Positions 9,878 to 20,772 of a DNA stretch of 64,000 bases are shown here, piece by piece; within the stretch, counting starts at the first letter, position 1; each line of letters begins with the position of its first letter. The stretch comes from Cunninghamella blakesleeana (lineage: Eukaryota; Mucoromycota; Mucoromycetes; Mucorales; Cunninghamellaceae), in assembly GCA_017871115.1 (NCBI GenBank), contig JAFCIZ010000005.1, forward strand, positions 1,403,501 to 1,467,500. Reading direction: 5' to 3'. Made by a program: the position numbers and the translations under genes. The notes under the pieces were generated by a model. The model ran no database searches, was not told the DNA's origin, and was given only the letters and a program-made list of their open reading frames with translations.

Positions 9878-12800
9878 TATAACTGATAAGCAAAATGTAC
9901 AGCAACGACAATTAAATAATTTTTCAAATCATCCAAATACATCATCATCATCAATAGATAATAATAATAATAAATCGTCTGAAAATATCAATGAAGAAAC
10001 TATACCTTTAACTCCAACAACATCCCAACTTTCAAGGACATCTTCTTTTTCATCCAATCTTCACCATTCAAGACAAAATAGATGTAAAATTAATTTAGTT
10101 GGCAACAGTTGCTGGATGTTTAGTCCAACCAACAAATTTAGAATAGCTATTGCTAATATGCTTTCATGGAAGTAAGTTATTTTTAAAAATAAATAAATAA
10201 ATAAATTATTATGTAATAAAATTTACTTACATGGTTTTTTTTTAAAAAAAAAAATCATAATTAGATGGACAGAAACACTAGTAATGTTGATAATCATTTT
10301 ACATGGATGCATTCTGATATCTACTGGGTGGGCTAATGATCCTGAAGCGCAACCTCCTTTCTTGTGGGGACAAACTTGGCAGCAATATGCTGTTCTTGTA
10401 ATATTTTGTTTTTATACGTAAGTAAAATAATTATACTAATAATGAAAATAAGTATTTTAACCATACTACTTCTTCTTTTTCTTCTCCTTCTATATATATA
10501 TATATATATATCTTTCGGCTATTTCAATGGATCAATTACTGTAGGATTTTTATGTTTTTACGAATAATAGTTTATGGATTTATTATCAATCACAAAGATT
10601 CACAACAGACATCACCAGACAATACTATTCATATATCAAAAGCTTTTTTACGACATAGTTGGAATCGAGTGGATTTTATATCTATAATAGCATTCTGGAT
10701 TGATTTTGCCATTCTATATACCAACCAAGAATTTGGTGACCCAAGAAAAATTACAGAATTTAAAATGTTATCATCTATTATTATTATGAGACTTCTCAAT
10801 ATCACAAAAGGAAATGCAGTTATTCTACACAGTTTGAAAAAGGCAGCACCATTATTAGTCAACGTTATATTCTTTGTATTCTTCTTCTTTATTATTTTTG
10901 CGTAATTAACTTTACTTATTCGATAAATACATATATTTACATATAAAATTTTTCATTAATATCACTTCATTTTTACTTTATTTCATATTATTCTGTTTTA
11001 GTATAATTGGTGTTCAATCTTTCAAAGGTTCTTTTCTTCGCCACTGTGTTCCTATTGGTAATTGCATTTTTATTTTATTATATACAATTAAATAAAGTAT
11101 ATATTTTATTGACAGATATAATGTTTTTAAATAATATTATCATATTATAGGCTCTGATAACGTATATGAAGATGAATTACAACAATATTGTGGTGGGTAC
11201 CATCAAAATGGACAAATATTACCATATATTAAATTAGATAATACTACAGCTGGCTGGCCAAAAGGGTTTATTTGTGAAGAGGGATTTGAATGCCGAGTAA
11301 ATATTAAATAATATTACAATAATTAATTTTAAATATTCATAATTATCCCATTTAAATATTAACTTTTTTTATATGTCAATATTTTTTTTGTAGGAAACTC
11401 GAAATCCCTATAATGGATCAATTAGTATGGATAATATTTTTTCTTCGATGCTTATGGTACTAATTATTACTGGAAGTAAGTGCATTATTAAGTATACGTG
11501 TGCATGTACATGTATATACCTACTAGGCTTTATTTATTTACCTCTCTTTTTTTCTTCTTTCTCTTTTATAGGACAATCTTGGACTGATAGAATGTATGAT
11601 ATGATGGACGCTGAATACTACGTAGCCTGTCTTTACTTTATTGTCATTGTTATTGTAATGAATTTTTGGTTACTTAATTTGTTTATTGGTGTAATTTGTG
11701 AAATGTTTGCAAAAGTACGAGAAGATACAAAGCATTCTGCTTTTACATCAAGGTAATCATTTTTTAAATTTATAAATATATACATATCTGAGGGGAAAAA
11801 AAGAGTTTAACATTTGAAACATGTTTTTTTTTTCTTTTTTTTTGAATATATAATTTTTAGTTCTACAGTTGTATTAGCTGATGTCGAAGGCTCATGGTCA
11901 TTTAAAGAAAACAACATGTCAAATATTCGTAAAAGAACAATACTTCAAGAATTAGTTATATTTTCTAAACCTTTATGGGTCTTACTTGTTGTTATTGATT
12001 TGATTGTAATGGCTTGCAAGAATAATGATATGACACCCCAACAAATTGCTATGCTAGGTATTAAATAGCTATATCATTAATATTATTAAATGCAATTATA
12101 AAATATAATTGAATTAATAATGTTATTTTTATTATTTTTATTATTATTTATATTGTATTATATAGATTCTGTTGAAACTGGATTTACTTTGGTATTTTTA
12201 GTTGAAATATTAATACGACTTTTTGCTGAAAGAAAACAATTGAAATCATTTTTTATGGATAAATCTAATCAAGTTGACCTATTAATTGTTGTGATGACCT
12301 GTATTATATGTATTCCCCCTATCAGAGCAAATACAATAGCATATGCTTGGTTAAGCGGATTTCAAGTGATGAGAATTTATAGAGTGCTGATTGCTATACC
12401 TAGAATAAGAAATTTGATTGTAAGTATCATAAGTTAATTATAATAAACCATGATTTTTTACTAATCGTATAAATTTTATATTTGTTACTTTATTTATATT
12501 ATTTAGGTACGGGTATTGGGTACGGTCTATGGTTACATTAACTTGATATTTTTTATTATCTTTTGTACACTGATCTGTGCTATTATTGTAAGTATAGTTT
12601 ATTAGAAAAATAAAAAATAAAAAAAATAAAAAAATCTCATGATTAGAAAATAAATATAGTATTTATAAATATGAATTTATATTTAACTTATATTTAATAT
12701 AGGCTTTTGAATTATTGGAGGGCCAAATGGCTTTGGCTGACGATTCTTTGAAATTTATGTCTATATTTAATTCATTTGTTGCACTCAACCAGGTATATTT

Positions 12801-15397
12801 TTCTATTTCTTTTTTAATAATAATAATAAATAATTGTTATTATTACTTATCACAATCATTAATTATTATTGTTGGTATGATTAAAACTTCTCTATAGCTT
12901 TTCTCCGGTGAAGATTGGACAACAGTACTCTATAATGCAATGTCGTATGGGGCTACCACTAAAAATGCTGTTATTAACGCTCTATTTTTGTCACTATGGT
13001 TCGCTTTTTCTAATTGTAAGCGTATATATATTAAATAGCATTTACTTTTTTTCATTTTTATTAATATAAACATATGTATGTATATATTGAAACGAAAATA
13101 GTTATCATGGTGAATATGTTTATTGCAATTTTAATGGAAAATTTTGAAACGGCTGAAGAAGAAAAACGCCAGCGACAAGTTCAACAATATGCTCAAAGAC
13201 ATGATTCCGTTAATCAAAATGAAATAGTTATTACAAGTAAATGGAATATTTACAGATACATTCGACCAAATCCTACTACTATAGATATCGATGGCATACC
13301 AACAAATTTGAAAATACCTGTACAAAAAAGCGATATAAAAGAATTTATGAAGGACAGTGACATCATGTATGGAAACGGTAGTAATGAAAAATTTCGTTTG
13401 TATGGACAAACTCATCAGCAGCGAAAGAAACAGCCTTTTAGTTCAGTACGAAAGTTTATGAATAACCATTTTGCAAACATCAAACATGCTGGACTCTCAA
13501 ATGATACCATACGGAAAAGTATACAAATTGATGGACAAACAACTTTGGATCAGTTACAAACGTTTTATGATATCAATAGAAAGCATGATGATGGCGACGA
13601 TGATAACAACAGCAAATTTAATTCTTTAAGAAATGCGTTAGCACCTTCACTCCGTGCCAACTTTGCCGTATCAGCTGAAGAAATCAATTTACATGATATT
13701 GAAGAAAAACGGGCTATGCAAAGAGATTTTCTTCGCGCCCATCCATCCTATGATCAATCCTTGTTTTTTTTTTCACCAAGACACCCACTTAGACGATTAT
13801 GCCAACGTCTTGTCCCGGCAAGTTATGGTGAACGTACTTTTGGAACGGACCCCACACCCATATTGAAATTCATTTTTTTATCCATTGTCATTTCTTGTGT
13901 TATTACTAATGTTGTCCTCACCGTTTACAATTCACCTGTCTTTCAATTTAATCATCGAAATGATGAAAAGGCTCTATTAATGTTGGAACATGCGGATTGG
14001 GCATTTACAATTGTTTTTACTGTGGAATTTATTGTGAAAATAATTGCAGATGGATTTATTATGACCCCTAATGCTTATCTATTAAATGGATGGAATTTAT
14101 TGGATTTGTTTGTTTTAGTCACTCTTTATATCTCAAACTTTGGCCAATTTGCAGCATCTACTGGATTAGAAAGAGGATTTCGTGCATTTAAAGCCTTGCG
14201 AGCATTACGTTTAATTAATCTGCTTCGACCTGCAAAAGAAATGTTTACCGTGATATTGATTCAAGGGCTTCCTTTGATATTGGATGCAGCTGTCCTTGGT
14301 TTATTTTTAATTATTCCTTTTGCTCTCTATGGGAAGAATATATTTATGGGGTTACTTTATTCATGTAATGGAGATGTCAGTTTTAAAAGTGAGTGTATTA
14401 ATGAAGGCATGTTACCTACTGAAGCCCCTGTTCAAGATGGACTTGAAATCCTAGCACCTCTTGTATGGTCAAATCCTTATGTTTACAGTTTTGATAATTT
14501 TGGGTCTTCATTACTTACTTTATTTGAAATAGCTAGTGGAGAAGGTTGGATAGATGTCTTGGAAGCTAGTATGTCTATTGTTGGAAAAGACCAAAATGCA
14601 TCACAAAACGCAAGTCAATTATGGGGGATCTTTTTTATGGTTTATAATTTTGCTGGATCAGTATTCGTTATTTCCTTGTTTTTGGGTATTATTTTGGAAA
14701 ATTTTGAAAAGAGAAATGGTACAGCTTATATGACTACGGAACAACGTAGGTGGTTAGATTTAAAGAAATTATTAAGTCAAATTCGACCTGCCAAAAGACC
14801 AAAACAAGTACCTACCAATCCTATACGACGAAAATGTTATGATTTAGTAGTGGATAAGCGTGGAAGGTTTTATAAGTACATGACCTGGGTGATTGTTCTC
14901 AACATAATCTTTTTATGTACAGAAACTGATCAAGAAAATTTAATATGGAGTGAAGTTAAAGGTAAGATAAATAAACTCGTATAATAGACTTATATATAAA
15001 GTAATGAAACAAAATGAGCATGCACTAATTTTTTTTATAATTATTATTTTATCTCTATAATAATAATAATACAAATAGAATATTTATACCTCGGTTTTGT
15101 TGTAATATATTGGGTTGAAGTTTTAATTAAATTATTTGGTTTAGGGTGGACTTCATTTAGAAAAAATTTGTGGAATATTTATGATATCATTGTTCTTATT
15201 GGAAGTGCGGTTACAGTGATATTTAGTTTAATTAATGATGAGCATCAAGTTAATGTTGAATCTCAAAAACTCTTTATGACAGCACTATCTTTTAAATTGG
15301 TACAAAGAAGTGATGGATTAAATCAACTTTTTACAACTATGGTGTAAGTAGAATTAAATGAAAGTGAAATTGATAATGATGGTCATCTTTATGCATA

Positions 15398-15434
<37 letters not shown>

Positions 15435-17579
15435 CACGATAAAAAAAATAAGAAAGAAAGATATAAATGATATACTTATTTTAATTTTTATTTTTTTACT
15501 AGAGCATCTGCATATCAAATCGGAAATGTCTTTGCGGTATGGTTTGTTGTTGTAACAACTTATTCAATCATGTTTATGCAAATCTTTGGTCTTACAAAAT
15601 ATGGCACTCAGGCTACAACAGAACATGTTAATTTTCGTACTTATGCAAACACACTAGTGTCGTTAGTAAGATATTCAACTGGTGAAGGGTGGAATGGAGT
15701 GATGCATGATTTTACGATAGAAGAACCTCATTGTGTAGTTGCTGAAAATTATTTAGATTCCGATTGTGGTTCGTTAAGATGGTCTTACTTTTTGTTCCTC
15801 AGTTTTAATGTCGTATCTATGTATATATTTACTGCTGTTTTTGTGGCTGTGGTGGCAAACAATTTCTCTTATGTTTATCAAGTAGCTGCTAATTTTACTG
15901 GTGTCAATCGAGATGAAATTAGAAAATATCCTTTTTTATTTATTATATATATATATATATTACTAACAAAAAAAATATGCATATATCCTGGAGTATTTAT
16001 ATTATCTTTAACCTTTTTTGTTTTTTGCTTTTTTATGAATATATACGTATAAGAAATACTGGGCTGAATTTGATGAAGAAAGAACTGGATTTATTACATC
16101 AAAAGATTATATGTCATTCTGGAGAGTAAGTTTATAATATATACATATATATTTATATATATGTATATGTATATGTATATGTATATATGTGCGGATTTAT
16201 CTACTTATGCTGAATTTTTTCTTTTTCATTTTATTTATTATACAATAGAGATTAGATGGAATGTTTTTAGTTAGGCTTTATGACGAAAACTATTCATATA
16301 AAAAACTAGTTGAATCATGTAAAGAAACTGAAACATTTGGGCAAGCAGTTGATGATCCATATCAAGTTCGTATTAATATCAAAATGCTCAATAAAAAACT
16401 AGCAAGCTTGGACAAATCAGAGCTTCACAAAAGAAAGCAAGATTTGAATAAGATATATTGGGTAATATACGTCCCTACTTTTTCTCGGTCTTTTTTTTCT
16501 AAAATAATAATAATAGCAACAATAACAATTAAAAAAGTTGAGGGGAGATAAAGTTACTAATTCTTATTATTATTATTATTATTATATTTATAGGAAACTG
16601 CAATGACAGAGACTTTACAAGGTGTTTCTTTTAATCAGATGCTACTTTTATTGGCTCGTAGAAAATTGATTGTTCCTGAAAACGCATTATTGTAAATAAT
16701 ACATAAATGAAAATATATTAATAATAATAAGAACAAGAGTATATTAAAATAACATATATTACTATTATTACCGCTATTATTATTGTTTTCTTATATGTTT
16801 ATATTTATTATTAGATTGGAAGAGCTATTAAATAACAGAAAGAAAGAAGAGGCCATTGATGTATTAATTAATATTGATAAAGTAAAAGGGCTTTTGGAAA
16901 CTATTGCATTAAGAAAAAAATTCATTCGTCATATGAAGATGAAAAAACAACAGCAACAACAAAGTATATTAAAATATGAAAATAATTTTATTAAATATAA
17001 TATATATGTTTTTGCACTTACTGATATTTTTATATATATGTACGTATTAGATTTATCTACAATAATTGATAACAAATACCAAATACCCATCATTACAACA
17101 CCTCTCTCGCCTTCATTTAATCTCGGATCGCCAATGATGTCTCCACTTATGTCTCCTTCTGTGTAAGTGATTTAAATTCTATTATTATTATTATTATTAT
17201 TATTTTTAAAAAAAAAAAAAGCAATATAATGACTATCGTGTCATTTAAATTATAACTTTTATATACCAATTCTCATTATTCTTATTTTTTTTAAAAAATA
17301 AAATAAAATAAAATAAAGGTCATCAACGGGTTACATATCAGATGAAAATGAAATAGAAACAGAATGGAACTCTATGTCAGCACTTGGATCTGGAAATATA
17401 ATAGAAGATTCAACAACAACAACAACAGCAACTCATGATATTTGGCATGGTAATAAGATTTAGAATATTGGTATATTGAGTAATACGATTTCTAATATTT
17501 CCTTTTCATTCTCTTTTTTATTTATTTATTATACTATATATAATGTATAGGATTACTTCAAAACGAAATAGATAAATAA
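9102..17579 (+). CDS. CCH1: Voltage-gated calcium channel alpha-1 subunit, fungal Cch1 family
   Basis: Twenty-two exons give 2047 aa: 9102-10171, 10265-10417, 10545-10901, 11002-11057, 11151-11296, 11394-11475, 11572-11752, 11861-12057, 12166-12419, 12507-12587, 12703-12792, 12898-13015, 13102-14961, 15079-15343, 15503-15925, 16047-16125, 16249-16461, 16594-16691, 16815-16963, 17051-17162, 17319-17449, 17551-17579. Four six-helix repeats are visible. Cch1 proteins form the plasma-membrane high-affinity Ca2+ uptake channel, usually with Mid1. Selectivity loops: repeat I GRQSWTD, II SGEDWTT, III SGEGWID, IV TGEGWNG, so repeat I has Gln where animal channels have Glu. Repeat II and III S4 helices are Arg/Lys-rich (VMRIYRVLIAIPRIRNL; FKALRALRLINLLRP); those of I and IV are poor in basic residues. 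After repeat IV an EF-hand-like segment, YKKYWAEFDEERTG, matches the proximal C-terminus of animal Cav channels. The cytoplasmic N-terminus holds a long poly-Asn run. The intron after exon 15 has AT-AC ends; the 87-nt intron after exon 19 is stop-free and may be retained. Confidence 0.95.
9810..9875 (+). repeat. In-frame AAT trinucleotide repeat coding poly-Asn
   Basis: About 22 consecutive AAT units inside exon 1 of the calcium channel encode an uninterrupted Asn run in the cytoplasmic N-terminal tail. Further AAT clusters occur nearby (about 9352-9371 and 9958-9971). The pure repeat is expected to vary in length between strains. Confidence 0.9.
15926..16046 (+). other. Probable U12-type AT-AC intron in the calcium channel gene
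   Basis: This 121-nt intron begins ATATCCTTTT, the classical minor-spliceosome 5' splice site, and ends ATATAC. A branch-point-like TCTTTAAC lies at 16004-16011, close to the U12 consensus TCCTTAAC. Splicing 15925 to 16047 keeps frame and yields RKYKKYWAEFD, which matches FKRIWAEYD of animal calcium channels. The branch point is about 35 nt from the 3' end, longer than usual for U12 introns. An alternative GT-AG pair (GTAGCT in 15880s to AAG at 16053) would also keep frame but delete 17 residues of the conserved linker. Confidence 0.75.
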
Positions 17580-18295
17580 ATAGTAACTATAGTAATTTAC
17601 ATAGATCACCATTTTAATAATAAAGTTTAGTCTCAGAAAAAAAAGATAACGAGCAAATAATTAGTATGTCGCAGCTTCCTTTTATTATATTATTATGTAT
17701 CATATTAATATTTCATATATATGAATTTAATGTAATATATTATAAATAATGGTTTTGATTAATTTAAAAACATACATTGTTTATTTTTTACTACTGCTAT
17801 TATTATGAATTTATTTATTTTGAATAAATTCATATTAAAAAATAATAATATATTTTACGCATAAATTTGCGATGGCCAAGATTATCTCACTGTGGGCTTT
17901 TTAATCTAATTTTTTTCTAATTCCGACTTGGGAATTTGGTAATATTGGAGCCAGAAAAAAAGTGCACTTTTTTTTTTCTCTTTTCCTTTTTCCTTTTTCC
18001 TTTTTTTTCTTTTTTGACCTTTTGTATTTTCTTTCCTTTTATACTTTATTTTAATTTCTACTTGTTATAAAGAAAGTTATATTAAAATATATTTTTTTCA
18101 TCACTTTTTTTTAAAAAAAAAATAACAACATTTTTTTTGTATATTACTATATAATTACTTTTTTAAGACTTTATATAAAAAAAACTATTTGATCTTTTCT
18201 AAAAAAATTCTTTTCTACCAAAAAAAAAAAAAAAAAAAAAATACTATATTAAATCTCAATACTGAAAGATACTAGTAATCAACTTGCACTGATTG
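17580..18295. other. Intergenic region
   Basis: AT-rich spacer with poly-T/CT-rich blocks (about 17968-18050, TTTTCCTTTTTCC-type) and an A-run of about 20 at 18221-18240 that precede the carrier gene's first exon. These look like promoter-region tracts. No open frame with family resemblance is present. Confidence 0.5.
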
Positions 18296-18847
18296 ATGGA
18301 ATACGGTTCAAATCGGTTAAAAAGATTTATGTAAAGCTGTTTAATATATATCGTATATATATATATATAAATCCTTCCTAAAAGCACAACTTATTAAATA
18401 TTTCCTTTCTTTTTTTTTTTCGTATTTTTTCTTTGTAGCCAAACACACGAAAATCTTAAACATGCAATCGCTGGCGCTGGCGCTGGAGTAGCTTCCTCAA
18501 TAGTCGTTGTACCTTTAGATGTTGTTAAAACTCGTTTACAAAACCAGGGAAAAGGAAAGCCTGGCGTTATATTATATCATGGAACAACTGGTAATAATAA
18601 TAATAGTAATAACAATAATAATATAATTATTATTGTTATAAAAGAAATAAAAAATGTACATAGGAGATAATAAAAAAAAAGCGATATAATTTTAATATAC
18701 ACAATGATATCAATTTCTATTATTATTATTATACCTGTCAAAGTAACCTTATTGACAGTATAGTAGAGTACATACGTATTTATCATTGTTTTATTATGTA
18801 TTAATATAAAAAATAATGAAGTAAAAAAGGATTTATTAAAATTTTAA

Positions 18848-18882
<35 letters not shown>

Positions 18883-20122
18883 TTTTTTTATTTATTTATT
18901 TTTATTTTATAAACATATCTTTTGCTCTCACTCATACTCTCAAAGGTACATTGTCACGCATATGGAAAGAAGAAGGTATACGAGGGCTTTATCGTGGATT
19001 AGGACCTACTATTTTTGGTTACCTTCCTACTTGGGCTATTTATTTCACAGCATATGATTATTGTAAAGCACAATGGGCAAAGGATTTAGGTAAATTTATT
19101 TTTAAGGATACATTTTATTATCATTCATTATTATTAATTTTTTGTTTTTATGTAATAATCTTATTGGTATTTTTTCTTCTATAAAATGTTTATTTTATAG
19201 GAATGAATGGACATGAATGGTTATTACATATATTATCAGCAATGACTGCAGGTGCTGCATCCACTTCTTTAACCAACCCTTTATGGGTTATCAAAACTCG
19301 TTTTATGGTAATTATATAATCATATAATAATAATAATAATAGTGATTAGTCTTTTTTATTATTAATCACTTTTTTTTCTCATTATATATATTTATATTTA
19401 TAGACACAAAATGATAAAACGCCATATAAATATGACAATACTCTCCATGCCTTCAAGACAATAGCAAGGGAAGAAGGAATTAGAGGTTTTTATAAAGGGT
19501 TAGGCTCATCTTTAATTGGTGTTAGTCACGTTGCTGTTCAATTTCCATTATATGAAAAATTAAAATCTTTCTTTGGTAATCACAATAACAACGAATTTTT
19601 TTTCTTACACAAAAAAATGGAATTTTAATGATGAAGAAAAGAAATCGCTATGTTAACTAATGTATATATCATTTTTTTTAATAGCTCAAACAGATGCAGC
19701 ATCAGGCAACACAGGAATTTTACTGGCATCATCATTATCAAAAATGGCAGCAAGTACGGCAACTTATCCACATGAGGTACTATTAACCATAATAATATTA
19801 ATAATAGTAATAATAATTCATATACGTATATTTATATATATAGTTAACATTGTTTATTTACAATATATCTATAATATAAATATATATTAATTCTATTAAA
19901 TACATTTAGGTGATTCGAACAAGATTGCAAAATCAAACAGTAAAACCATTTAAATATAAAGGGATCATTGATGCGTTCAAAATCATATTAAAAGAAGAAG
20001 GATATCGTGGATTTTATAAAGGGATGCCAACCAATTTGCTGCGAACTGTACCATCATCTGCATTAACTATCTTAACATATGAAGTAATTGTTCATCGATT
20101 TGATAAATTAAAAAATTCATAG
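18296..20122 (+). CDS. Mitochondrial carrier, NAD+ transporter type (Ndt1/Yia6-like)
   Basis: Seven exons (18296-18330, 18439-18590, 18946-19089, 19201-19307, 19404-19575, 19685-19776, 19910-20122) give 304 aa, standard for SLC25. The three repeats carry PLDVVKTRLQNQ, NPLWVIKTRFMTQ and YPHEVIRTRLQNQ; each is followed by the EEG...G(L/F)Y.G half-signature (EEGIRGLYRG, EEGIRGFYKG, EEGYRGFYKG). The combination of the Trp in the repeat-II motif, RFMTQ, HVAVQFPLYEKLKS and YPHE in repeat III matches yeast Yia6/Yea6 and relatives, which import NAD+ across the inner mitochondrial membrane; pyrimidine-nucleotide carriers (Rim2 type) share YPHEV but differ in repeat II. The first exon codes 11 residues (MEYGSNRLKRF) and joins in phase to IQTHENLKH, which supports this start; it is the least certain part. 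A long TA microsatellite fills intron 2 (about 18850-18880). Confidence 0.88.
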
Positions 20123-20772
20123 AGTGTATTTTTTTTTTTACATTATTATTTAATTTATAATTACTATAATTATTTTTATTACTATTAGCTTTATATTTAT
20201 GTCATTCTATTATTATTATTATTATTATTATTATATACTATTATATACTTTTATATACTTTTATATGATATTATATAATATTTTACATATACACCATTAC
20301 TTTCTCTTATTATTTTCAATTTTTTATATTTTTTTATGAAGTGAAAGTATCGCTCCTTCATACCACCGCTCATTGTAAAAACAACATTATACATACCTTT
20401 TAGTAGATTGTTTTTTATATTATCATTTTGTTTTGCTTGCTATTTTTTCTTTTTCTTAATTGTAATAAACTTTAATAAATAAAATTATAAATAGATGACC
20501 ATTCTATTAGACCTTATTAAAAAAAAAAGTAAATTTTTTGGGAATATAAAAATTTTATCAAGGTAAGTTAAAAAGAGGCAAAACGTTTAGGACTGATCTT
20601 GAAACTAGCAATATATACATATATATATAACTTATGTCAATAAAAAATAATAATAAGAGCAATTATAAATCAATAATACTAATGGTAGCGACTAGTTAAT
20701 ATAATATAAGCTTTGATATATACATGATAATCCTTTTTTCTCCAAAATGATAGTATTTTGTTTTCCACATTA
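20123..20772. other. Convergent intergenic region (two 3' ends)
   Basis: The carrier (plus) and the GH85 enzyme (minus) converge here. The stretch carries ATT trinucleotide repeats (about 20211-20233), repeated TTATATACTTT units (about 20236-20265) and AATAAA-like polyadenylation signals (for example around 20466-20482). No gene seen. Confidence 0.5.

Noticed and set aside
18300..18320. GGTTCAAATC resembling a tRNA T-arm / B-box
   Set aside because: The flanks cannot form a T-arm stem or acceptor stem, no A-box lies at the right distance, and the bases fit the first coding exon of the carrier.
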